From NCBI RefSeq assembly GCF_018449795.1, contig NZ_JAAVVE010000004.1, positions 92,193-156,192 of the forward strand: DNA of 64,000 bases. Direction: 5' to 3'. Shown in pieces: positions 16,316 to 24,405 of this stretch. The notes below the pieces were generated by a model. It searched no databases, was not told the origin of the DNA, and worked only from the letters and a program-made list of their open reading frames with translations. The stretch comes from Sphingomonas sp. dw_22. GTDB lineage: Bacteria; Pseudomonadota; Alphaproteobacteria; Sphingomonadales; Sphingomonadaceae. The position numbers were made by a program, and so were the translations under genes. How positions within the stretch are numbered: the stretch's first letter is position 1; each line of letters opens with the position of its first letter.

Positions 16316-17179
16316 TTACCAGAAGATGTCGTAGATCGTGTCGACCACTTCGCCGGTCTCGACATCGACGAGCAGCGCATCGTTGTAATAGCGCACCCAG
16401 CGATACGGCCCGTAGACCTCGGGCAGGCGATAATAATAGGGATCGTTGATCCAATATTGCGACGAGAACAGGATCGAATCGAGCGTGTAGCCGATCGAGA
16501 AGCGGCGATAGCCATAGCCCCAGCCGCCGGGCGCATAATAGCGCGGCAGGCGATAGAGGTTGCGGTTCGAGTTGCGATAGCCGCGCCAGTCATAGCGGTT
16601 GTCGTTCCGCCAGCCATTGTTCCAGCGTCCGCCGCGATCGCCGCGCCAGGCGTTGTTGCCGCGATTCCAGTCGCGGCCACGGTTATCGTTCCAGTTGCGG
16701 TTGCCTCGGTTCCAGTCGCGGTTGCCGCGATCATATTGGCCGCGATTGCCGTTATACTGGCCGCCCTGGTTGCCGCGCCATTGCTGCGTGCCTTGGCCGT
16801 TCTGGCGATCACGCCACTGGCGCTGCTGCTGGCCCTGAGGGGCTTGGAAGCGCTGGCCTTGCGGCGCCTGGAACTGCCGTCCGCCCTGAGGCGCCTGGCC
16901 GCGGTTTCCGCCGCTACGGTCGCTGTCCCACTGGCGCTGCGGCTGGCCCGCATTGGGCTGCTGCTGCGGGCGCGGGCCGCGATCGGGCCGGGCCTGCGGA
17001 GCCTGTTGCTGCCGCTGCTGGCCACCCCAGTTGCGCTGGGGCTGCGGCTGGGATTGCTGCGAGGCGCCGCGATCGCCACCACGGCCGCCCCAGCGGCCTC
17101 CGCCACGGTCCTGCGCGAGCGCTGCCGGCGGGACCAGGGCCGTTGCGGCGATGATCGCCGCGAGTATGGTTTTCTTCAT
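16316..17179 (-). CDS. RcnB-family periplasmic protein with long Gln/Arg/Gly/Asn-rich linker
   Basis: A 287-residue secreted protein. A signal peptide (MKKTILAAIIAATALVPPAALAQ) is followed by about 175 residues of low-complexity Q/R/G/N/W-rich sequence with repeated FQAPQGQ, RGN and WNRGN units. The C-terminus is RcnB-like (RLPEVYGPYRWVRYYNDALLVDVETGEVVDTIYDIFW). RcnB in E. coli is a small periplasmic protein affecting nickel and cobalt homeostasis; the alphaproteobacterial relatives with long disordered linkers are of unknown role. The start is ATG 17179, chosen because the signal peptide begins there. The linker is unusually rich in tryptophan-asparagine-arginine and probably disordered. 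Confidence 0.85.
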   Translation of the reverse strand: MKKTILAAIIAATALVPPAALAQDRGGGRWGGRGGDRGASQQSQPQPQRNWGGQQRQQQAPQARPDRGPRPQQQPNAGQPQRQWDSDRSGGNRGQAPQGGRQFQAPQGQRFQAPQGQQQRQWRDRQNGQGTQQWRGNQGGQYNGNRGQYDRGNRDWNRGNRNWNDNRGRDWNRGNNAWRGDRGGRWNNGWRNDNRYDWRGYRNSNRNLYRLPRYYAPGGWGYGYRRFSIGYTLDSILFSSQYWINDPYYYRLPEVYGPYRWVRYYNDALLVDVETGEVVDTIYDIFW

Positions 17180-17290
17180 GAACTTAGTCTCCGCTGGGAC
17201 CGGCAAGGCACCGGGGATCCAGATGACAACTGGTGTACGAACCGGGCGATGAGCGGTTCCTGAATTCGAGTGAAAGCGGATTGAAAGGAA

Positions 17291-17803
17291 TCAGGGTTCT
17301 TCCGCCGGTGCAGATACTTGCGCGTCGGGGCCAGGAACAAGCGGCGCATCGCCGCGGGTGATGCGTGCGGCCTCGGTGATCGCGTCGAGCAGGCGCGGAT
17401 AGATGCCGCAACGACAGATGTTCGGGATCGCCGACTTGATGTCGTCTTCGGAGGGATTGCGATTGCTGCGCAGCAAAACCGACGCGGCCATGACGATGCC
17501 GGGGATGCAATAGCCGCATTGCGAGATGTTGCCGGCGATCAGCGCCTGCTGCACGGGGTGGCTGCGATCCCTGGACAGTCCCTCGATCGTGGTGACGAAC
17601 GTGCCCTCCAGCGCGCCGATCGTTTCCTGGCAGGCCAGCCGCGCGGTGCCGTCGACATCGACGGTGCAGGCGCCGCAATCGCCGGTGCCGCAGCCATATT
17701 TGGTGCCGGTGAGATTGGAGGCGTCGCGCAGTGCCCAGAGCAGGGGTGTCGCCGGGTCCATCCTGTACTCGACCGGCTGGTTGTTCACGGTGAAGCGAGT
17801 CAT
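17291..17803 (-). CDS. [2Fe-2S]-binding subunit of a molybdenum hydroxylase (IorA/XdhC-type small subunit), orphan
   Basis: A 170-residue protein with the two iron-sulfur domains of xanthine-oxidase-family small subunits. The plant-ferredoxin-like cluster has C38, C43, C46 and C58 (CGTGDCGAC). The C-terminal cluster has C96 and C99 (CGYC) and C130, C132 (CRC). It most resembles isoquinoline 1-oxidoreductase alpha subunit-type proteins, which pass electrons from a molybdopterin large subunit. No large subunit gene is adjacent: the left neighbour is the RcnB-like gene and the right neighbour a divergent dioxygenase gene. The partner must be encoded elsewhere, or the gene is a remnant. Confidence 0.9.
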   Translation of the reverse strand: MTRFTVNNQPVEYRMDPATPLLWALRDASNLTGTKYGCGTGDCGACTVDVDGTARLACQETIGALEGTFVTTIEGLSRDRSHPVQQALIAGNISQCGYCIPGIVMAASVLLRSNRNPSEDDIKSAIPNICRCGIYPRLLDAITEAARITRGDAPLVPGPDAQVSAPAEEP

Positions 17804-17880
17804 TTTCGAACCCTAGCGGGAAACCGGTCGTTTCCGAAGCCGGCATTGTGCCGCAGCGCTGCCGGGGCGACATTCCGGCG

Positions 17881-18681
<801 letters not shown>

Positions 18682-18746
18682 GGGCTGATTCAGCGGATTG
18701 AAAGCCTTCGCCGGGGAAGGTTGTCCCAATGCTGCCAGATCATATT

Positions 18747-19097
18747 CTAGCGCAGGACCGCCCCGGCGAGCATGGCTGCGGCGGCAAGCGCGGCGAGCAG
18801 CCAATAGCCCCATGGCCCTGACGATGCGAGCAATGGGCTGTCTGGGTCGATCTCCTTCGGGTCGACCCCACTTTCCAGGGCGAGCGCGGTGCGGAATCGT
18901 TCCCAGGTGCCGGGCTGATCGGCTTCGGCTGGTGGAAGCGCCTTGCAGAGCGTGGCATAGACATCGCCGGCGGTGCGCCACTTGCCGGCGTCCCCATAGT
19001 CCAGGGTGATGCCGAACGCGTCCTCGACATCGCCGATGGCGACGATCTCGTCGCCGTCGCCGCCCAGGCCGACGCTTTTCGGCGACGCTGCCTTCAT
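18747..19097 (-). CDS. Hypothetical protein, degenerate carrier-protein-like fold with C-terminal membrane helix
   Basis: A 116-residue protein of no family I can name. The central part (DVEDAFGITLDYGDAGKWRTAGDVYATLCKAL) has the rhythm of an acyl-carrier-like helical bundle of the DUF1493 kind, but lacks the DSL serine motif. The C-terminus is one hydrophobic helix (GPWGYWLLAALAAAAMLAGAVL) that would anchor it with the N-terminal domain in the cytoplasm. Its ATG (19097) lies one base from the stop of the upstream class II aldolase gene, so the two are likely translated together. Confidence 0.62.
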   Translation of the reverse strand: MKAASPKSVGLGGDGDEIVAIGDVEDAFGITLDYGDAGKWRTAGDVYATLCKALPPAEADQPGTWERFRTALALESGVDPKEIDPDSPLLASSGPWGYWLLAALAAAAMLAGAVLR

Positions 19098-19098
19098 C

Positions 19099-19860
19099 CT
19101 AGTCCCGCCAGCTCTTGTCCGTCCGATCCACCAGCCGCACCATCGCCGCGAAGTCCGCGGTGCCGGGGCCGCCGGGCACCTGGGCCATGTGGATGTCGCG
19201 CTGGTGGACGGCGACGACTTCGTCGGAGACCATCAGCGGCGTGCCCATCGACGCGGTGGCGATCTGGATCTCGCAGGCGCGCTGGAGCGACCAGTGCTTG
19301 ATGAACGCCTCGGGCAGGGTGCGACCCATCACCAGGATGCCGTGGTTCCTGAGCAGCATCACCCGCTTGTCGCCGAGATGCGCTAGCAGCCGCTCGCCCT
19401 CTTCGTCGCGCACCGTCACCCCCTCGAAATCATGATAGGCGATCTGGCCGGCGAAGTTGCAGGCATAGAAATTGGTGGGCTGGAGCCCGCCCTCGACCGA
19501 GGCCACCGCCATGCCGGCAGTAGTATGGGTATGGGCGATGCAATGCGCGTCGGGCAGATGGCGGTGGAACAGCGCATGCTGGACGAAGCCGGCGCGGTTC
19601 ACTGGATAGGGCGAGTCGTCGAGCTTGTTGCCGTCGATGTCGATCTTGACCAGGTTCGACGCCTTCACTTCGCTGAAGTGCAGGCCGAAGGGATTGATGA
19701 GGAAGGCGCCTTCCTCGCCCGGCACCTTCAACGTGATGTGGTTGTAGATCATCTCGGACCAGCCGAGCATGTCGAACACACGGTAGCAGGAGGCGAGCTG
19801 CTGCCGGGCCTCCCATTCGGCTTCGGTGACGCGGGGCTTCTGCGCGAGCGCGGTGGCCAT
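19099..19860 (-). CDS. Class II aldolase/adducin family protein
   Basis: A 253-residue protein with the class II aldolase fold: zinc ligands in AHCIAHTHTTAG (HxH) and the C-terminal LLRNHGILVMG. The N-terminus is MATALAQKPRVTEAEWEARQQLASCYR. Relatives include fuculose-phosphate aldolase and many uncharacterised proteins; the alphaproteobacterial subgroup sharing FDMLGWSEMIYNHITLKVPG is usually annotated only as class II aldolase. The frame continues upstream into the regulator gene, but ATG 19860 is the natural start. It lies 50 bases downstream of pccR on the same strand, so it may be co-transcribed with the regulator. Confidence 0.88.
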   Translation of the reverse strand: MATALAQKPRVTEAEWEARQQLASCYRVFDMLGWSEMIYNHITLKVPGEEGAFLINPFGLHFSEVKASNLVKIDIDGNKLDDSPYPVNRAGFVQHALFHRHLPDAHCIAHTHTTAGMAVASVEGGLQPTNFYACNFAGQIAYHDFEGVTVRDEEGERLLAHLGDKRVMLLRNHGILVMGRTLPEAFIKHWSLQRACEIQIATASMGTPLMVSDEVVAVHQRDIHMAQVPGGPGTADFAAMVRLVDRTDKSWRD

Positions 19861-19910
19861 GATACCTCTCCAAGGCTTTTTCGTGGATTGGGTATGCCAC
19901 GCAAGTTGGG

Positions 19911-21317
19911 CTAACGGAAGACGTAAGGCACCACCGAGCGCCGGTCTGCGTCGATCTCGATCACCGATCCTGCGGGCGGGAAGGCGCGCTGGTCGCAGCG
20001 GTCGCGGGGGCAGATGCGGCAGGATGCGCCGATCGGAGTCGCCGCGCCGCCGGTGCGGATCGCATCGGCATAGACGAAGTCGGCGGCGTGGGTTTCCTCG
20101 CAGCCCAGTGCGACCGCGTAGCGGCGGGGCGGGCGCGTGTAGCTGCCCGAGGGCTTCACCAGCCCCTTCGCCATCGAGACGTAGCGGCTGCCGTCGGGCA
20201 TCTCGGCGAGCTGGACGAGGATGCGATCGGGGATCGCCACCGCCTCGTGCACTACCCAGAGCGGGCAAGCGCCGCCGAAACGGGCGAACTGGAGCCGGGT
20301 CGCGGAATGCCGCTTGGTGATGTTGCCCGCCATGTCGACGCGGCAGAAGAAGAAGGGAACGCCCGCCGCGCCGGGGCGCTGGAGCGTCGAGAGGCGGTGG
20401 CACGCCTGTTCGAAGCTGACCGCGAAGCGCTGGCGCAGGCGATCGATGTCGTGGCGCGTTGCGTGCGCGGCGGCGCGGAAGCGGCCATAGGGCATCAGCA
20501 GCGCGCCTGCGGCATAATTGGCGAGGCCGACGCTCAGCAGCTCGCGCGAGGCGGGGGCGATCAGTCCCGAGGCATCGACCACCAGCCGCATCTCGTTGGC
20601 GAATTCGTAGCGCACCAGCCGGTGGGCGAGGAGGAAGTTGCGGCTCTCCGGCGGGAGGCTGCTGTTGAGTGACAGGAGCCGCTGGGTATCGTCGAAGCGG
20701 CTGAGCTGGCTGCCGTCGCCGTCCTCGCTGGCGACGCGGACGCCGTGCCACAGGCGCAGCCGGTCCTCCAGCGCGCGAGCCACCGGCCCGTCGTCCAGCG
20801 CCTCGGCCAGCGCCTCGGCCGAGCGGTCTATCGCGTCGATATAATTGCCCTCGGCCTGGAACCAGTCGCGCACTTCTTCCCAGGGAAGGGGCGCGGCGTC
20901 GCTCGATCCGGTGTCGAACCGGTCGTCCAGCACGCGGAGCTGCTCCTGGGTGCGGCGCCAGGCGTCGTGGAGCGCGACCATGCGGCGGGCGAGCAGGGGC
21001 TGCTGCTCCAGGCCGCGGCGCACATCCGCCTCGTCCATGCGATCGGCGGGGACGCTGGTGTCGGTCGCGGCGTCGATCGTGCGGAGGAGCGCGGCGGTCT
21101 CGGCCTCGCCGCCGATCTCGGACGCTTCGAGCGGGAATTCGCGGGCGAGGGCGAGCAGGACGATGTCGGTGATCGGCCGGTCGTTATTCTCGATCTGCGA
21201 GAGGTAGGAGACCGAGATGCCCAGCCGCGCGGCCATCGCCGCCTGGCTGACGCCGACGCGGCGGCGCAGCTCGCGCAGGCGGAATCCTTCGAACAGGCGG
21301 CGGCGGGGGGAGGCCAT
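19911..21317 (-). CDS. pccR: Short-chain fatty acyl-CoA regulator (PccR/ScfR family)
   Basis: A 468-residue regulator with an N-terminal XRE helix-turn-helix (about 1-65: LRRRVGVSQAAMAARLGISVSYLSQIENNDRP), a middle IrrE/M78-like domain (LLAHRLVRYEFANEMRLVVD) and a C-terminal DUF2083 region with conserved cysteines (GASCRICPRDRCDQRAFPP). This matches ScfR proteins; PccR of Rhodobacter controls propionyl-CoA carboxylase. It faces pccB across about 105 bases containing TTTGCA-type words, the expected operator. Start is ATG 21317 (MASPRRRLFEGF); upstream in-frame residues fall in the operator region. Confidence 0.9.
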   Translation of the reverse strand: MASPRRRLFEGFRLRELRRRVGVSQAAMAARLGISVSYLSQIENNDRPITDIVLLALAREFPLEASEIGGEAETAALLRTIDAATDTSVPADRMDEADVRRGLEQQPLLARRMVALHDAWRRTQEQLRVLDDRFDTGSSDAAPLPWEEVRDWFQAEGNYIDAIDRSAEALAEALDDGPVARALEDRLRLWHGVRVASEDGDGSQLSRFDDTQRLLSLNSSLPPESRNFLLAHRLVRYEFANEMRLVVDASGLIAPASRELLSVGLANYAAGALLMPYGRFRAAAHATRHDIDRLRQRFAVSFEQACHRLSTLQRPGAAGVPFFFCRVDMAGNITKRHSATRLQFARFGGACPLWVVHEAVAIPDRILVQLAEMPDGSRYVSMAKGLVKPSGSYTRPPRRYAVALGCEETHAADFVYADAIRTGGAATPIGASCRICPRDRCDQRAFPPAGSVIEIDADRRSVVPYVFR

Positions 21318-21352
21318 GCCCCCACTATATCTGCAAACCCATGCCACGCAAC

Positions 21353-21373
21353 TTTGCAACATTGCATTTGCGC
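21353..21373. promoter_or_regulatory. Candidate PccR operator between pccR and pccB
   Basis: The divergent spacer contains TTTGCAAC (21353-21360) directly followed by ATTGCATTTGCGC (21361-21373), with a further CTGCAAAC at about 21331-21338. As I recall, ScfR/PccR proteins recognise TTTGCAAA-type words, often paired. One match is near-perfect and the others partial. Position upstream of both genes fits a dual operator. Confidence 0.5.
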
Positions 21374-21421
21374 TTGGCCGGGCGCCCTGTGCAGTAGGCC
21401 GCGCCTTGCAAGGGGACACGG

Positions 21422-22948
21422 ATGTCGTCGACGATCGAAGAACTGGAACGCCGCCGCGCCGCCGCGCGGCTGGGAGGAGGCCAGAAGCGCATCGATGCGC
21501 AGCACGCCAAGGGCAAGCTGACCGCGCGCGAGCGGATCGAGGTGCTGCTCGATCAGGGATCGTTCGAGGAGCTCGACATGTATGTCGAGCATAACTGCGT
21601 CGATTTCGGGATGCAGGACCAGATCGTTCCCGGCGACGGCGTGATCACCGGCAGCGGCACGGTCAACGGCCGGCTGGTCTTCGTGTTCAGCCAGGACTTC
21701 ACCGTGTTCGGCGGCTCGCTCTCGGAGCGGCATGCGCAGAAGATCTGCAAGGTCATGGACATGGCGATGAAGGTCGGCGCGCCGCTGATCGGGCTGAACG
21801 ACAGCGGCGGCGCGCGCATCCAGGAGGGAGTGGCGAGCCTGGCCGGCTATGCCGAGGTGTTCCAGCGCAACGTGCTGGCGAGCGGCGTGGTGCCGCAGAT
21901 CTCGCTCATCATGGGGCCGTGCGCGGGTGGCGCGGTCTATTCGCCTGCAATGACGGACTTCATCTTCATGGTGAAGGATTCGTCCTATATGTTCGTTACC
22001 GGCCCGGATGTAGTGAAGACCGTTACCAACGAGATCGTCACGCAGGAGGAACTGGGTGGTGCGGTGACGCATACCACGAAGTCGGGGGTCGCTGACCTGG
22101 CCTTCGACAATGATATCGAGGCGCTGCTCGCGGCCCGCGACTTCGTGGATTATCTGCCGGCCTCGAACCGCGAGGCGGTGCCCGAGCGGCCGTGCGACGA
22201 TCCCTGGGATCGGATCGAGGAGAGCCTCGACACGCTGATCCCGCCGAGCGCGAACCAGCCCTATGACATGCACGAGCTGATCCGGAAGACGCTCGACGAG
22301 GGCGAGTTCTTCGAGATCCAGCCGAGCCATGCGGGCAATATCCTGATCGGCTTTGGCCGGATCGAGGGGCGCACGGTGGGCGTGGTGGCGAACCAGCCGA
22401 TGGTGCTGGCCGGATGCCTCGACATCAATTCGTCCAAGAAGGCGGCGCGGTTCGTGCGCTTCTGCGATGCATTCGACATTCCGATCGTGACGTTCGTCGA
22501 CGTGCCGGGCTTCCTGCCGGGCGTGGGGCAGGAGCATTCGGGGATCATCAAGCATGGCGCGAAGCTGCTGTTCGCCTATGCGGAGGCGACCGTGCCCAAG
22601 ATCACCGTCATCACGCGGAAAGCCTATGGCGGGGCGTATGACGTGATGAGCTCGAAGCATCTGCGCGGCGATCTGAACTATGCCTGGCCGACCGCCGAGA
22701 TCGCGGTGATGGGCGCCAAGGGCGCGGTGGAGATCATCTTCCGCGGCCGCACGCCCGAGGAGATCGCCGAGCGGACCGCCGAATATGAGGCACGCTTCGC
22801 CAATCCGTTCGTTGCGGCGAGCAAGGGGTTCGTCGATGAGGTCATCATGCCGCATTCGACACGCCGGAGGATCGCGCTGGGGCTACGGAAGCTGCGCAAC
22901 AAGCAGCTCGAGAATCCGTGGAAGAAGCATGACAATATTCCGCTATGA
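21422..22948 (+). CDS. pccB: Propionyl-CoA carboxylase beta subunit (carboxyltransferase)
   Basis: A 508-residue carboxyltransferase that moves CO2 from biotin to propionyl-CoA, giving methylmalonyl-CoA. The N-terminal half shows [19 protein letters not shown] and [26 protein letters not shown]. Two oxyanion-type glycine motifs are [10 protein letters not shown] in the N-half and [13 protein letters not shown] in the C-half. The C-terminus ends in [20 protein letters not shown], typical of PccB. The start ATG follows AAGGGGA. It is first in the rightward operon reaching pccA at 30322, and is controlled by the divergent pccR. Confidence 0.94.
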   Translation: MSSTIEELERRRAAARLGGGQKRIDAQHAKGKLTARERIEVLLDQGSFEELDMYVEHNCVDFGMQDQIVPGDGVITGSGTVNGRLVFVFSQDFTVFGGSLSERHAQKICKVMDMAMKVGAPLIGLNDSGGARIQEGVASLAGYAEVFQRNVLASGVVPQISLIMGPCAGGAVYSPAMTDFIFMVKDSSYMFVTGPDVVKTVTNEIVTQEELGGAVTHTTKSGVADLAFDNDIEALLAARDFVDYLPASNREAVPERPCDDPWDRIEESLDTLIPPSANQPYDMHELIRKTLDEGEFFEIQPSHAGNILIGFGRIEGRTVGVVANQPMVLAGCLDINSSKKAARFVRFCDAFDIPIVTFVDVPGFLPGVGQEHSGIIKHGAKLLFAYAEATVPKITVITRKAYGGAYDVMSSKHLRGDLNYAWPTAEIAVMGAKGAVEIIFRGRTPEEIAERTAEYEARFANPFVAASKGFVDEVIMPHSTRRRIALGLRKLRNKQLENPWKKHDNIPL

Positions 22949-22949
22949 A

Positions 22950-23059
22950 CTCCCCTCCCGCTTGCGGGAGGGGCTAGGGGAAGGCGTGTTCCTTTCCATT
23001 ATTCAAATCGGTTGCGGACAGGCCCTCCCTCGGCCGCTCTCGCAAGCGGGAGGGGAGAG
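22950..23059. repeat. Paired palindromic repeats in the pccB-mce spacer
   Basis: CCCCTCCCG (22952-22960) and CGGGAGGGG (22965-22973) form a perfect hairpin with a CTTG loop. An inverted partner, CGCAAGCGGGAGGGGAG, lies at about 23041-23057, so the whole spacer is a doublet of inverted copies. The G-rich arm just before the mce start may serve as its ribosome site. Confidence 0.75.
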
Positions 23060-23062
23060 ATC

Positions 23063-23485
23063 ATGAAACTCGGCCGCCTCAACCATGTCGGCATCGCGAC
23101 GCCTTCGATCGAAGCGTCTATCGCCTTCTATCGCGACGTGATGGGCGCCGAGGTGATCCGGGAGCCCTTCGACATGCCCACGCAGGGCGTGAAGGTCTGC
23201 TTCGTCGACACGCCGAACAGCCAGATCGAACTGATCGAGCCGCTGGGCGAGAATTCACCGATCCATGGCTTCCTTGCCAGGAACCCGTCGGGCGGGCAGC
23301 ATCACCTCTGCTACGAAGTGCCCGACATTTACGAGGCCAAGGCGTGGTTCGAGGCGAAGGGCGCCAAGCTGCTCGGCGAGCCGCGGATCGGGGCGCACGG
23401 GACGCCGATCTTCTTCGTCCACCCCAAGGACATGGGCGGCGTGCTGACCGAGATCATGGAAACGCCGAAGGGAGACGGGCATTGA
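23063..23485 (+). CDS. mce: Methylmalonyl-CoA epimerase
   Basis: A 140-residue vicinal-oxygen-chelate protein that interconverts (S)- and (R)-methylmalonyl-CoA between the carboxylase and mutase steps. Metal ligands are visible in LNHVGIA (H8 region), GGQHHLCYEV and the C-terminal GVLTEIME. Start ATG 23063 follows GGGGAGAG contributed by the palindromic repeat. The operon order pccB-mce-mcm-pccA confirms the assignment. Its stop overlaps the next gene's TTG start. Confidence 0.92.
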   Translation: MKLGRLNHVGIATPSIEASIAFYRDVMGAEVIREPFDMPTQGVKVCFVDTPNSQIELIEPLGENSPIHGFLARNPSGGQHHLCYEVPDIYEAKAWFEAKGAKLLGEPRIGAHGTPIFFVHPKDMGGVLTEIMETPKGDGH

Positions 23486-24246
23486 GCGATGTCCTTTACA
23501 CGCTCGACGGCGACGTCGCCGTCATTCGGCTCAACCGGCCCGACGAGCTCAACGCGCTGACGCTCGACATGCTCGATCTGCTCGCCGCGACGCTCGCCCG
23601 CGCGGTGGAGGATGGCGCGCGCGCGGTGCTGCTGACAGGCGAGGGCAGGGCCTTCTGCTCGGGCGCGTCGCTCAGGCAGGGTGCGGGCGGTGATCCGGGC
23701 GAGCGACTGCGCAATCACTACAACCCCGTCCAGCAGGCCATGGCCGATCTGCCGATCCCGATCGTCAGCGCGGTGAACGGCGCGGCGGCGGGCGCGGGCG
23801 CTGCGATCGCGTTGGGGGCGGACATCGTCGTGGCCGCCACAGATTCCTATCTGCTGCTCGCTTTCGCCAATATCGGGCTGGTTCCCGATGCGGGCGCGAC
23901 CTGGCTGATCGCCAAGGCAGCGGGGCGCGCCAAGGTGCTGGAGATGGCGCTGCTCGGCGAACGGCTCCACGCGCATGAGGCGAAGGAGGCGGGGCTCGTC
24001 ACCCATGTGACCGACAACAGCGCGCTGTTCGAGATGGCGATGGGTTATGCCCGGCGGCTGGCGTCCATGCCGACGGTCGCGCTGGGGCTGATCCGCAAGC
24101 AGGTGAAGGCCGCGCTTTCGGGCACGCTGGAGGAGACGCTCGCGCTGGAGGCGGAGCACCAGTCGATCGCGGCGCGTTCCGAGGATTTCCGCGAGGGCGT
24201 CGCGGCGTTTCTCCAGAAGCGCAAGCCGGAGTTCAAGGGACGATGA
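23482..24246 (+). CDS. Enoyl-CoA hydratase/isomerase family protein
   Basis: About 254 residues of the crotonase family: VIRLNRPDELNALT at the N-terminus, oxyanion-hole segments AFCSGASLRQG and PIVSAVNGAAAGAGAAIALGADIVVAA, and a C-terminal helical domain. The order of motifs resembles PaaG-type isomerases and short-chain enoyl-CoA hydratases. I place the start at TTG 23482, overlapping the mce stop as TTGA, because the protein then begins MSDVLYTLDGDVAVIRL with no upstream excess. Inside the propionyl-CoA operon it may feed propionyl-CoA from fatty-acid or branched-chain degradation, but the substrate cannot be read. Confidence 0.87.
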   Translation: MSDVLYTLDGDVAVIRLNRPDELNALTLDMLDLLAATLARAVEDGARAVLLTGEGRAFCSGASLRQGAGGDPGERLRNHYNPVQQAMADLPIPIVSAVNGAAAGAGAAIALGADIVVAATDSYLLLAFANIGLVPDAGATWLIAKAAGRAKVLEMALLGERLHAHEAKEAGLVTHVTDNSALFEMAMGYARRLASMPTVALGLIRKQVKAALSGTLEETLALEAEHQSIAARSEDFREGVAAFLQKRKPEFKGR

Positions 24247-24264
24247 TGGGATCGGCTGGAATCT

Positions 24265-24402
24265 CCCTCTCCCGTTGGGAGAGGGAAGGGCCCCGCTCGG
24301 CGCAGCCGAGTGGGAAGGGTGAGGGCGGCATGAAATTGCTGGCACCTGCCCGCACCCTTCCGCCGACTTCGTCGGCTCCCTCCCTCTCCCAAAGGGAGAG
24401 GG
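24265..24402. repeat. Paired palindromic repeats in the spacer before mcm
   Basis: CCCTCTCCC-gtt-GGGAGAGGG (24265-24285) and CCCTCTCCC-aaa-GGGAGAGGG (24382-24402) are two perfect 9-bp-stem hairpins flanking the spacer. Between them, GGGAAGGGTG (about 24311-24320) and CACCCTTCC (about 24353-24362) are also complementary, so the whole block can fold back on itself. The right hairpin ends three bases before the mcm start. Confidence 0.8.
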
Positions 24403-24405
24403 TTT

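Noticed and set aside
17804..17880. Truncated molybdopterin large subunit near the orphan iron-sulfur gene
   Set aside because: The spacer is only 77 bases and neighbours on both sides are unrelated; no IorB-like sequence was found.
19861..20751. N-terminal extension of the class II aldolase frame
   Set aside because: The added part overlaps pccR in another frame and is low-complexity Arg/Pro sequence; a natural ATG at 19860 begins the aldolase domain.
24247..24405. Cobalamin riboswitch before the B12-dependent mutase gene
   Set aside because: No B12-box-like core is visible; the spacer is explained by palindromic repeats.
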